64,000 nt of DNA, taken from the NCBI GenBank assembly GCA_027924585.1, contig BSBM01000001.1:53808501-53872500 (forward strand), written 5' to 3'. How positions within the stretch are numbered: position 1 is the first letter of the stretch; the number at the start of each line of letters is the position of its first letter. Of the stretch, positions 47,172-58,140 are shown in pieces. The notes below the pieces were generated by a model. That model was not told where the DNA came from and did no database searches. It saw nothing but the letters and a program-made list of their open reading frames with translations. The position numbers were made by a program, and so were the translations under genes. The stretch is from Larix kaempferi. Taxonomy: Eukaryota > Streptophyta > Pinopsida > Pinales > Pinaceae.

Positions 47172-48093
47172 TGGATTCAAGAAATCTGGTGCTTGTGGAC
47201 GCTGTAAAAATTGTCTTGTTCATCGCCTCATGGAACACGAAGCTTGAAGAGGTCGTCGACAACTAACCTGTTGAAGCATATATCGCAGTCATTGTCTGAA
47301 GAAGGATGTTGCTATTCGTGCTATCCAGAGATATGTAATACAATTTCTTTCAGTCATAAGTGCACCTATTGAGAGAATGTTGGTGCATGGATAATCCGAC
47401 AGCCAATTGTTTGTTAATTGACCTTAAGAGGGCATCGACCATTAGCTGACCAGTTACACCGATTACAAGTTGATAACATGTCTATAAGTTGTCCATGTCG
47501 GTTCTGCTCCGTCGTGGACAACTAGTTAGAAAATAATTGTCATCCATGGAAGTTATGCATCTAGAATACTCATCCAGGCTAGTTGTTTCTTCCAGATGAC
47601 GTGGTATAAAGCCCAAAAACTTTTAGTTTTAAGTCACATTATATTTGACTCTTTTGTAGCAGTCTCACCATTTTGCAAAACATGCCGACTGTTCATTGGA
47701 ATTAATAATATGGCAACCAGACCGGTTATCTGCCTTGAAGAACAACGTTATTTCCACTGGTTCAGCAATCATCATAACTCAGATGATAGCTATAATTGTA
47801 GTTGATTTGCTATTAAATTGCCACGAGGAAGTCTTGTTAATTTATGCAAAATTTGTGAATGATGCTCATGTGAATGAAGATGAAGGTTGGTTGACGACCT
47901 TGCTCTAGTTGGGTTATGGATGATTCTGATTATTCTAGAAGAATCAAGGTATGGCCAGAAATACAAGATTCAATAAGAGCATCATGTCACTTACAAGAAT
48001 TGAACCTGGGTGGGAGGTTAACAATCATTCCTCCCAACCACCCAAGCTACAACCAATGGACAAAATAATTAAAATTGTTATCCTAGTTGAATT

Positions 48094-48179
48094 TTTTAGT
48101 TATTATATCTTATGTACTCACCAACTGACAGTCGTTGAAGTTTTTAGTTATTATATCTTATGTACTCACCAACTGACGG
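48094..48179. repeat. 48-bp tandem duplication inside the TRIM-like element
   Basis: TTTTAGTTATTATATCTTAT with the following GTACTCACCAACTGAC appears at 48094 and again at 48142, nearly unchanged. This explains the repeated peptide in the open frame at 47951-48193, which I do not regard as a gene. Confidence 0.85.
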
Positions 48180-49209
48180 TAGGGAGAATCTAACCGGCTG
48201 TCAAATATTTATCGACTGCTACACAAAGAGATTGCATGACAATTGGCTGCATTACAATGGATGACAGTTGAAGAGGATTTTAAATGCTTTCGACTTAGTT
48301 TTTGTTGATTATCAACCAAATGCACCCGTCGACTATCATTGGCAGACCATTCTCTGCTATTTTAAGTTCATCATAAATCTAATTGAACGAATTATGTTTA
48401 TAATTCTCTTTTGTAACTAACGTATAGTCGAGTCAATATTTGTTCGACCTATTATCTATCATTTGGTCGAAGCAATGTTGGTCGATATCAAACTTTTGGT
48501 CGGTGTTATCTGTAAAATATGGTTGGGAAGTGTCAATATTTGTAATTCTGGTTGCCTCTTCGTTTGGTCAGGCATTAAAAGTGTTTTATCTTAATATGCA
48601 ACTGTAGTCCATTTTTTAGTCGATTAAGTCAATAAAATGTCAATGTGTCTCTAGTGTAATATTTGTAGTCAAGGGGATGAAACGTGAGTCTCTTTTGAGG
48701 CACGCAATCCCCCCAATTTTGTAAATCAAGTTGGTCTCTAAACGAGTTTGTTAGTCAAGTCAAGTCGAGTCTAGAAGCAGTCAACCATTATTAAATGCAC
48801 GTATAGGTAATCTAATGAACCTTGAAGGCATCTTAAATCCTCAAGACAAATGATGATGACGAAGGTGGCATTCAAGCAACAGGCATCTTACACCGCACAA
48901 AAAAGCTCTTTTAACGATAAGATGATGACATAATGAACGACTAAATTGATAGAGCCCCCTGGCACAGAAATGCAGAAACATCTCTTGGATTGTGACTTTG
49001 AAAGTTGAAGGCAAAGAAATGGTGTAGAAAGAAGAGCCAAAAGACCTCAGTTCTGAGCCGATGGAGGCGAATGCCGGCCAGATGATTAAAAGGTGAGGCT
49101 TCGACCGACTGTTACTAGATTGAAGACGAAGACTAAAGAATCACAGGTCAAGATTGTTTCTGCATACTTGTTCTCTTCAGGGCAAAGAAGAGTTTTGGGG
49201 TGGAGGAGA

Positions 49210-49398
49210 TGTTGGAGGGACCCTTCGGGGCCATTAATTGTCGTCATTAACCTGTTTTATGTAATTTAACTAAAGAAGCAGTTGGAGTGGGTGTAACTGC
49301 TCCAACCACATCCATGATGTATAAATACCAATTCAAGAATGAATAAACATAGTTGAACGTTCGAATCCATATGATCTTGATGATATCTCTATGCATGT
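49210..49398 (+). repeat. 3' short LTR
   Basis: It begins TGTTGGAGGGACCCTTCGGG directly after the polypurine tract and pairs with 46983-47171. Confidence 0.65.
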
Positions 49399-49924
49399 AT
49401 TTTCAATGTAGTCTTCTTGCTTGAATGCAGTGTTGAACCTATGCGTTCAACACCTAGGAAGGAAGAATCCAAACTCTAGAGAAGAAGTTTTTGTAGTAAG
49501 GAATTCATGTATTGCTTTGTATTGTATCTTGTTGTTGGATTTTTGAACTAAAATAGGAGATCCATATTCTTTCCCCTCCCTAGTTCCTTTGTATTTCATA
49601 TGTATTGATGTGGTGAATGTGATGATTTGGGAAAATATATCATGATTTGGTAATTAGATTACTCTATTACTAATGAATTTATGTCAATTCTAGAATATTT
49701 TATTTAAAATTTCGATTTTCTTTGAGGAAGGTATTGTTCTGGTGTTGTGTGCAGGTCAAAGAAAAGAGGAATTCGATTGAAGGATCAAGTCAAAGACTAG
49801 AAACCCTTAACTAGCAAGGACAACTATCGATATTTGGGTATGCAATTTCACCTTTCTCATTGAATTCATGTTTGTGTTATTTGAGTTGGAATCGGGAATA
49901 GGTTATCTCCAAACTGATATGTGA
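49399..49924 (+). other. Possible LTR-derived stretch related to the 10.7-kb family
   Basis: The phrases TTTGAGGAAGGT and GGATCAAG in this region resemble the end part of the LTR at 9990-10080. Similarity is weak, so this is tentative. No gene is seen. Confidence 0.35.
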
Positions 49925-52250
49925 GTGACTTGTACCCTTCCCATAAGATCGAACCTGTTGGATATCGATGCATCAGTATTCTCTATCTGCATTTTGCACC
50001 AATCTAGTATAAGAGCCTACCTAACATGGGACACCATAGTGAGTGCCCTCTTGCCATTTTGGTTCCCATGCCAATTTTTTCTCATAAGCCCAGGAGCCTT
50101 TTTAGTTTTACTGTGACTTTGAGAAGTATCCTCGTGCCTCTCTTTCTCTTCTATTTCTAGCCATTCCCTATAAGGCTCTGGTTTTGGTTCATTATGCACT
50201 TTCCTTTGCTCATTGCTACTTGCACAACTATGCATAATGCTTGTTGCAGCTTTCATACTCCTATTGCATTCATTATGTTGCTCATCACTTGCATCCGTTG
50301 CATTTACATTTTGGACAGTATCCTTGGAAGAAACATGATCATGAGTGTCCACCTCTTTCCCATCACCTTTTTTGCATTTTGTTGTCCACAAGTTTATTCC
50401 ATGTGCTTGGAACATAGTTGCATGTCGTGCAACACTCGTTTATTCCACTATAATATAACATTCATTTATTCTTTTTCAGGATTTACTAATATGAAAAAGA
50501 CAAAAAAATCATATATTTATAAAAAAAGAGAGAGGGGGAAAGAAGTTTGATGTCCTATGTATGTCCTGAGAAACACAATCATGTCGCCTTTAAACAAATC
50601 ACTTGTGTCATGTCTATATTCACAAATTGGGTTGTAGTATTGGCCTTAGAAATTGAACCATGATCTAAGTCTAAAACTCTTATGATTGGTTATTCTTCCA
50701 ACCACTATGGCGCAATCTTCATTGCCTCGTGCATTGTTGACTTTATATCATTGTTCTATCCATGGGTCTTAATTCTTGCTCAAGTCACAAATTGTGTTGT
50801 GCTTTTTGTTCAAAGGAAGTTCAAACATGAGTCAATCATTCCTCAGATTCCTTGACTTTGCATATAGTCCTTCCCTATGTCAAATTTGTTCTCGGTATCA
50901 TTATATTCAATGTTTGGACTCGTGCTAGTGTAGAAGGTATCCATTGACTTCTCACTAGCGGGTCACTTATTATCGATGATGACACATTGCTTTGAGAAGT
51001 TGGTCTAGAGTAATAGCACATTGGCCTTGTTTTCATCATCGACGGGTATTGCACTCAATAGATGACAACTCATCATTGGTTTTTTATTGAGTAGATTATG
51101 TTCGAATACAAGACCTTTATTCACATTTTTGGATTTGGGTTATACCTTGGATTCCATTTTCATCATTGGCGGAATTCCTCACCTCTATCAATAGCTTTTA
51201 TCAGTAGTTGCTGCTCAAAGGGACTCTTTCGTGTGCTATTCACAACTGGTGCATGCAAGAGGTGTACTTCGTGGTATGTTCCTACATAAATTTGTCCCAG
51301 AGCTTTCCAAAAGAAAATCATTTCCTGATACTTCCTCATGTTGGTTGACGGGGGATGTCTCAATGCCTTCCTTTCAATGAATCTCTTGCCATCGACTTCA
51401 GCTCATCTTGCTCCCGGAATAGGATTTAGATTGAATGTTAGTACCTTGGGGCTTGCATTCATCAGTGGTAGGTTCCCTAGCTATTGACAATGGTAATACA
51501 TCAATGTCCCCAATTTGATAGATTCTACAAGTGTTCGACACCAACTCATTTATTCACAGTTGCTAAGATGTACTAGGCACCTTGACTTCCATTATCATTA
51601 TTGGTGGGTTGTCTCTTGTTTGTTAATGACATACATCAGTGATCAATAATCAAATGGTGTTCTCATGTTCAACCTCATATAATTTATATTCACATGGTGA
51701 GAGCATGTACATATCGGTGGTTTGGATGGAAGACCTTGAGTTCCAGTAGTACTCCCACATTTTCTATTGCTTGAATTGTGCAAGACCATACCATACTTTA
51801 TACAACATTGGTACTATATGGAGAACCAGTTGACACTCACCACAATTCTATTTTTTCTCCCGATATATATTGAGACATAAATCCACGTTGTATCTGCTTG
51901 TAGCTATAATCCATTTTGACATGGATCCATTATGTATTTTTGGTGGCCATTGTCCAGTGTTACTCGTGGATCCATTGTGTATTTTTTCATTCCCATGTAT
52001 CTAGCATTTTATATACTTCATGGATATGCAATGTATTTGATTTGGAAGCCATGCTTATCCACATTAAATCTCATATTGGTCCACCTCGAGAAAAGGATCT
52101 TTTGATGCTTGGTTTTTTGCTTGTAGATACCTTTTCGATCCAGTTTTAGTGCATTCCACCCAGATTCACTTACTAGATTACCATTCCATTTTATAATATA
52201 TTTCAACCATCAAACATTATTCTAACCTCATATATTAGGGGGACTTGTTT
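49925..52250 (+). mobile_element. Partial second copy of the 10.7-kb family (3' non-coding part)
   Basis: 49925-50175 matches 16370-16610 (ACATGGGACAC, GGAGCCTTT-like, TACTGTGACTTTGAGAAG-like, CTAGCCATTCC). 51360-51620 matches 18010-18260 (GTACCTTGGGG, AATACATCAATGTC, ATGTACTAG), and the end CTCATATATTAGGGGG at 52233-52245 matches the sequence before the 3' LTR at 18843. The degenerate repeat block at 16980-17600 is absent here. No LTR follows, so the copy is truncated. Open frames inside are not supported as genes. Confidence 0.7.
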
Positions 52251-52588
52251 TAAGCATTTCAAAACTTAAGGATGCTTACACTCTTTGATATCCATTTCAC
52301 ATTATGAAACAATTCCAAATCCTTCAAAAAAAACATATTTTGGCTTGCATATAGGTGTTACTCTAGCAACAAGCGTACCATACGTGAGTTACGATTTGAC
52401 AACTCACATACACATATGAAGTGACAAAAAATAAAAAGAGCATGTGTTTCCACATGTGCTCAATTGGTTTTAGGTGGTTATCAGATTGGTTGGGCTTGGT
52501 TATACTTGATTCAACTCCTTCAACCAATCAATCTATGTATAAAATAAAGTATAATGACTAGTGAAGAAAGGGGAGAATACCATGATTA
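52251..52588. other. Interval with dispersed 110-bp repeat
   Basis: From 52479 it repeats the block at 46676-46803. In that other copy the phrase CATGATTATG continues CCTTTATGCTGG; here it is interrupted by the chromovirus LTR at 52589. Confidence 0.6.
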
Positions 52589-52924
52589 TGTGGGGAACCT
52601 CTAGTAATTAAATGATGAAAATGCACGATATATCAGAAATAGCAAAACATGGAATGGATTTATTGATCACAGGCCACTTCGAGGGGGCAACCTCCTTTGA
52701 GCAAGCTCAATACAAATAAATCGTGGATGCCTTCATTGGCCTCAACACGTACTTATATACTAAGTCTAAGCTAAACAACTATTACTCCCCATGAATGTGG
52801 GATAATACAATATACTCACGGGACAACTTACAAAGCATATGCGTCCAACAACAATATACTAACAATGTGGGATAATACAATATACTAACAAAGTAAAGAG
52901 AAGGGTTGAAACGGGTTCCTAACA
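52589..52924 (-). repeat. 3' LTR of the second chromovirus
   Basis: It starts TGTGGGGAACC and ends CCTAACA on the plus strand. The phrase TGTGGGATAATACAATATAC occurs twice inside (near 52796 and 52866). No partner LTR is seen, so the boundaries rest on the TG/CA ends, the adjoining purine tract and the interrupted dispersed repeat on the left. Confidence 0.7.
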
Positions 52925-52937
52925 TCCCCTCCCCCTT
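52925..52937 (-). other. Polypurine tract of the second chromovirus
   Basis: The minus strand reads TAAGGGGGAGGGGA immediately before the LTR start TGTTAGGAACC. Confidence 0.8.
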
Positions 52938-52959
52938 AGAAAAAGCTTTGTCCTCAAAT

Positions 52960-55140
52960 CTTTAGATGTGGAAATTTTTCTTGAATCTGAAGGAGTGGTT
53001 CCCATGTAGCATCATTTGGTTGCATTCCGTGCCACTGAATCAATACCTCTGTGATGGATCGAGAGCGAAGCTAACGAGTGCACCTATTGAGGATGGCCAC
53101 TGGCTCCAAAATGATGGATCCTTAATTATCCAGTTCTGGTAAAACAATTTGTGCTCTGATGTTGGTTCCAAGAACTTTCTTTAGACAAGAGACATGAAAT
53201 ACTGGATGAATGCGGGAAGAAGGAGGAAGTTCCAATTTATAAGCAACAGACCCAATCTTCTGAAGAACCTTACATGGCCCATAGAACTTTGGAGCGAGCT
53301 TATGGCACCCTTTGAGTTTTAGGGAGGATTGTTTGTAAGGTTATAGATGAATAAAAACCATATCACATGCTTGAAAAGTGCACTCAGATCGGTGTTGATC
53401 AACTTGTTGTTTCATTCGAGTTCTTTCCATGTGAAGATTGTCCTACAAAATGCGAAGAATCTAATCTCGGGTTCGAAGAACCGTGTCAACTACCTGAACT
53501 GGTGAACTGTTGGGGGTGTATGGAAGAAGCACTAGTGGTGCCTGACCATAGACTGCTTCATATGGATTTGTTTTAGATGCAACGTGGTAGGAGATATTGT
53601 ACCACCATTCAGCGACAGCGAGCCACTTTTCCCATTGATGTTGTTGTTTGGAGGTGAAGCAACGAAGAGAATTTTTCAAACATTTTGTTGATAACTTCAG
53701 TATGACCATCTGTTTGTGGGTGATACCCTGAACTCATCTTCAATTTGGTGCTAGTGTGGCGAATTAGATCTATCCAAAAATGACTGGTGAAAGTTGCATC
53801 GTGATCTGATACAATGGAAGAAGGGATTCCATGAAGACAAAATATCTGTTCTAGGAAAATATTTGTGACTGAGGAGGTGGTATAGGGATGGCTGAGGGAA
53901 CAAAAGTGACTATATTTGGAGAGGCGATCAACCACAACCAAAATCATTGTCTTCCCTCTAGATTTAGGGATCCCTTCAATGAAATCCATAGAAATATATG
54001 TCCAAATCCATGTAGGGAAGGGAAAGGGTTTGAGCAATCCCGGAAGGAGTGTCCTTTCACCCTTGTTGCACTGGCAGGTATCACATTCATCCACCGTTTG
54101 TTGAATTGTCATTTTCATTCCTTTCCAAAAGAATTTACGATGTGCCCGCTCATACGTTTTGAGGAACCCATAGTGCCCTACTGATGGAGAAGCATGGAGT
54201 TCTAGAAGACATCCTATTGAAGATCTGTGTTATGGGGAAGCACCAGATGACCCATTGTATCTCAAGGAAGCACCATCCCAAGAGTAATGCAGTACAACAG
54301 AAGGGTTGTTGGCCAACCATTGGATTATTTGAGATAATGAGGATTCATTGACATAGCCCTGCTGAATATATTGCAAGCAATTTGGAACAAGCATAGAAAT
54401 AGCTGAAAGAGAAACTTGGTGATCAAATGTGTGAGAAAGAGCATCCGCCACAAGATTGTCCTTACCCTTCTTGTAAGTTATCTCATAGTCATAACCCATG
54501 AGTTTGCTAACCCATTTTTGTTGTGCTGGGGAGAAGACTTGTTGTTCCAGGAAATATTTCAGACTCTAGTGATTAGTCTTGATGTAGAAATGATTCCCTA
54601 ATAGGTATGGCCGCCACTTCTGTACTGCATGCAAAATAGCGATCACTTACTTCTCATACGTAGAGGCGACTAAATTATTACCGGAAAGGCCCTTGCTGGT
54701 GAACGTAATGGGATGTTCATCTTGAAGGAGAAAAATACCAAGTTCATTGTTGAAAGCATCTCTCTTAATAGTGAAGGGCTTGGAAAAATCAGGCATAGCT
54801 AGAACAGGTGTAGTACACATAGCTTGTTTCAGTTTGTCAAATGCACACTCAGTCGCATGTGTCCATGTAAAAGCATCATTTTTCAAGAGAGCGGTTAATA
54901 AAGATGCAATGTTCCTGTAATCCTTGACAAACTTGCGGTAGTAGCCATTCAATCCCACTGGTTCAGCAAAGACACATGCATATCTATCAAAAAATTGTTG
55001 TAGATCCAAAGGAGTAGTGGAGACCATTGATGGTTTCATCTGAATGGAATGGAGTTGAGCGATGAATCCATGTGAGTTCTTCTTAAGGAGATTTTCCAGG
55101 AGATGTGAACTGGTGATACTGAGAGACCCTTGTTGTAATC
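52960..55140 (-). pseudogene. pol of the second chromovirus: RT edges, RNase H, integrase, chromodomain
   Basis: At 54950-54970 the linker FDRYACVFAEPVGL is joined directly to NGYYRKFVKDYRNIASLL. The first phrase normally stands just before the RT domain and the second at its far end, so the catalytic core of RT is deleted with the frame kept. RNase H follows (TIKRDAFNNELGIFLLQDEH, then YDYEITYKKGKDNLVADALS). Integrase at 53461-54118 keeps its zinc-finger cysteines (CDTCQ) and the catalytic region: SMDFIEG, VVVDRLSKYSHF, SIVSDHDATFTSHFW, YHPQTDGHTEVINK. A chromodomain remnant (TEVLIQWHGMQPNDATWEP) is at about 53000-53060. The element cannot copy itself without RT from elsewhere. Confidence 0.85.
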
Positions 55141-55740
55141 CCTTCAATGTGTGTTTTTTCCCATTGACTGAAAAATGCATCCAAAGTTAGCAAAATCCCA
55201 TAAGATGGGTCCAAGTGTGCGTAACCAATGAGCGCCCAAAACCACATCACATCCACCTAAAGGCAAGGAAAACATGTCGGAGCACAGGTTATAATCTCCA
55301 ATAGTGATACACACATTGCGACACTTCCCCTTGCAAGGTAAGGTGCCCCCATTGGCAATCATGACTTCAAAGATGGAGCAAGGATGGACAAAACAATTAG
55401 CCTGTTTGGCACTCCTAGGGTCAATGAAGTTATGAGTGCTACCAGAATCTATGAGTATTGTAAGAGGGAGCTTCTTGAAGTAACCCTTGACCCGCATTTT
55501 TTGTGGGGTGGTGACTCCATCTAAAGCATGGAGAGATATCTTTGGATGGTTGTCCTGAGAAGGAGGGTCAACAGGCGGCTGCTGAATGTCAACCTGATCA
55601 TCTACTGTATCCTGATCTTCTTCACAAATTTCAGTTGTAGGTAGAGAATCCACATCCAAGAGATAGAGATTTTTCTCAACGCATCTATGTCCCTGAGTGA
55701 ATTTCTCATCACAATTATAACAAATCCATTTTTATCTACG
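55141..55740 (-). pseudogene. Protease and gag zinc knuckle of the second chromovirus
   Basis: The zinc knuckle CYNCDEKFTQGHRC (about 55690-55732) has the CX2CX7HXC spacing of chromovirus gag. The protease follows: LTILIDSGSTHNFIDPRSA and GGCDVVLGAHWLRTLGPILW at 55144-55659. The protein is nearly intact here; the reading frame closes at a stop just before the RT linker. Confidence 0.85.
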
Positions 55741-56515
55741 TGCCCGCATCTCTACTTCAAAAAAATTCTTGATAGGAGTTTCTCTAGGAGTTGGCGTGAT
55801 GGGAGGTCGTTAGGAAACCATATTTCTGAATGGAACAAAAGTGGATTTGGAGCATTGTAGGGATGTTATCTTGTCCTCCCCCAACTTAGCCAACCCTAGG
55901 ACTTCCATCATTGTGCTGGGACATAACATTTTAACCTCAGATCGGATTGCATCCTTCAGACCATTGACAAAACAACTCGTATAGAATTCATCAGAAAATC
56001 CTTCTGTGTGATTGGCTAGTTTCTCAAATTATGTCTGATACTCTCTCACAGTGCCAATTTGGCGAAGTTTAGTGAGTGCTCCCGTGAAGTCACCAAAATC
56101 ACTAGGGACAAATCATTGCAAAAGGAGTTGGCAAAGATCTGTCCATTTTGGCTCTGCATGAGCCTTGATGTACTAATGAACCATTGAAGGGATTCATGTT
56201 CCAAATGAAAGGATGCAAGTGGAACTTTGTTGACATCAAAAGTAGTATGCAGACTGAAATATTGTTCTGCCCGGTATATCCATACATTCGGATCATCACC
56301 ATTGAAGCGAGGAGAATCAAGCTTCACCCAACGAAAAGTGTTGGAAGAAGAGAACCCAGTGTCTGCAGAAGACTCTGCATGTCATCTATTGTTCATAGCT
56401 GAAGGCTGAAGATGGAGGCCGAGAATTTTTTCATCAAGATCTTGGAGTTTGGTCTTGAGGGCTACAAGTTCTTCCTCCGTGTGTTTTTCTCCTGCGCAGG
56501 TGACAACCATAACCA
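55741..56515 (-). pseudogene. gag of the second chromovirus
   Basis: Gag begins at about 56515 (MVMVVTCAGEKHTEEELVAL, a short coiled-coil start). It continues KLDSPRFNGDDPNVWIYRAE, PLASFHLEHESLQWF and QIFANSFCNDL at 56046-56350. This is the usual capsid wording, in which SLQWF stands where ALQWW is common. A frameshift near 56050-56100 and later stops break it. Confidence 0.8.
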
Positions 56516-57010
56516 TGAATTTTTTTTTTGCAAAATGGGTAGAAAGACAAAAACATAAACTTCTTTAGTAAAGGAAAATTTGGATTTGGGAAAAACTCTT
56601 ATGGGTAATTGGGGTTTAACTAGGTTTTGAACACTTTCTAATCAACAAGGAAGTAAAAAATGGGGATTTCAAAGGTGGGGTGAAAGAATGGGAAAATTTG
56701 TCCAAGATGGACAAAGAATCAGAAATAGGAAATGAACATCGTGGCAAAATTTGAACGCAATTGGGTGAAAATCGAAGAAGTTATGGAAAACCCTAAAAAG
56801 AGACAGATATTGGATTTCTGGCTTCGGGAAGTGGAATTTGGGATAGGGTCTTCAGGAAGGAAATATGCAAAATGGAATTGCAGGGGTGCCAGTGAATTTT
56901 CAAGGGGAACAGAGTTAAAAAAAGAAGAAATGGCGAAAAAAGAGAAGAAAAAAAAAATCGGAATTGATCTGCAACGGCTCTGGACAGATGCAATATGCTA
57001 TTTATCAGTT
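56516..57010 (-). other. Leader region of the second chromovirus
   Basis: Lies upstream of gag on the minus strand. The plus-strand open frame 56732-57049 is Lys/Glu-rich because of A-runs and has no motif. A degenerate word (TCCAGAGCC, near 56975) may be what remains of a primer site, but this is doubtful. Confidence 0.4.
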
Positions 57011-57396
57011 GTCAATAGATATGGACCCCAGGTATGCTCGGCTTCCTAAAGGTTCAGGGGATTCAATCGGCTACCAATTTTGTCTAACGGCTTGCATATT
57101 AGGGAAGTACCCCTCACTCCACGACTCAGGTAAAATTGATAACCGCTTTGCCACAAACAACAGCTCTTGGTTTACCTCACGGGTGGGAACTAGTCAATCA
57201 GGTAGGGGTCGTTGCCCTTTTCCCCGGCAGGTCCTCTCAATGGGCCAGCTACTTCAGGGTACCTGTGGTACTCCTCATAAAGCCCAATTAGCTCGCTCAC
57301 CGTTTGGTGTGGGGAATCCGTCCAGTTATCAGTTCCGGCTACCGTAAGATTTAAAGATTTGCATTCTTCTACACCGGTTGCGGCCCGATCCACCGG
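57011..57396 (-). pseudogene. Unrecognised coding-like fragment
   Basis: The minus strand has an open stretch from 57393 (MDRAATGVEECKSLNLT, then WTDSPHQTVSELIGLYEEYH and PLRGPAGEKGNDPYLID). After a stop and frame change it continues as LLFVAKRLSILPESWSEGYF and PIESPEPLGSRAYLGSI. Its balanced composition and two consecutive protein-like frames, compared with the AT-rich surroundings, suggest an old coding sequence. I do not recognise the family. It could be a captured host exon or part of another retroelement gag. It ends on its upper side at the A-tail-like run at 57398. Confidence 0.4.
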
Positions 57397-58140
57397 TTTT
57401 TTTTGTGTGATTTTATTATAAAGATGATATGCAAGTGCCCTAAGCTAATTTAATCTAAATGCAGAACTTGAAACAAATATTTATCTACAACTAAAATTAA
57501 AGCGAATCTAATCTATCCTTGCAAGGAGCAAACTGTAAATATGAGCAATACGCTGAAAGAAACATCTAAAGATCATACAGATAGCCATTAAATATGAAGA
57601 TGCAATCTCAGCAGGAGGTAAAATATATTAAAAGATAGCTTCTAATACAAATACAATACATTCCATTACTCATTTGAGAGAGACATCATTGTACAGGAAA
57701 ATAGAAAGATCATTCATTACACAAAAATAATTCATAGCAGCAAAGAAAGATCTCACTGTATAGGTGAATGACACAAAAGTAGTCCAGTAAGCATTCAGCA
57801 CACAATTCCATGGCAAAACGCCTTCTCCAGGCTTTCATTAAGCAAAATCGAGTTCCTTATACATGCAGAGAAGTAGTTCACGTACAAGACAGGAAATGTC
57901 CTTCACCTGCCAAAAGTCCCCTATGCTATTCACTAATCATCTATTTATAAGTTTACAAAATGCCTCTAGGGCTGCCACCTGTCTCTTTACAATTTTCTTT
58001 AAAAACTCTCCAAAATAAAGCAATTTGTGGCCTCCTTTATATAACAGAAAAAAGGACAGTTGTCCTTGTGACTTCACGTTTTGACCACAGGGACAAAGAG
58101 AAATAAACAAAATCAAAACAACGCATCATGGTTGTTGCAG
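57397..58140 (-). other. Likely 3' untranslated region of the coiled-coil gene
   Basis: AT-rich with no coding signal. On the minus strand it ends AATAAAATCACAC followed by a run of eight A (57398-57405), which fits a polyadenylation site. The length is about 740 bp. Confidence 0.5.

Larger units (their letters stand above)
46983..49400 (+). mobile_element. Short-LTR non-coding retroelement (TRIM-like)
   Basis: Two direct repeats of about 190 bp, 46983-47171 and 49210-49398, share GACCCTTC, GGGCCATTAATTGT, CATGATGTATAAATACCAAT and ATATGATCTTGATGATATCT, and both contain a TATA-like TATAAATA. The 3' copy is preceded by TTTTGGGGTGGAGGAGA, an excellent polypurine tract. The 2-kb interior has no gag, protease, RT or integrase motif. 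A clear primer binding site was not found, and the outer ends and target duplication are unresolved. A small LTR, no coding content and a polypurine tract fit a TRIM or small LARD element that depends on other elements. Confidence 0.65.
52589..57000 (-). mobile_element. Second Ty3/gypsy chromovirus, minus strand, 5' LTR missing
   Basis: The 3' LTR (52589-52924) is followed, reading upward, by a polypurine tract, chromodomain, integrase, RNase H, an RT reduced to its edges, protease, zinc knuckle and gag to about 56515. A leader follows toward 57000. No second LTR is found above it. It is separate from the first chromovirus, with different LTR sequence and different protein wording. Stops and frameshifts are few. 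Confidence 0.8.

Noticed and set aside
47951-48193. An 80-codon frame with an internal peptide repeat as a gene
   Set aside because: The peptide repeat is the translation of a 48-bp tandem duplication inside a non-coding LTR element.
56732-57049. Lys-rich plus-strand open frame as a small gene
   Set aside because: It lies antisense over the leader of the second chromovirus, and its composition comes from A-runs.
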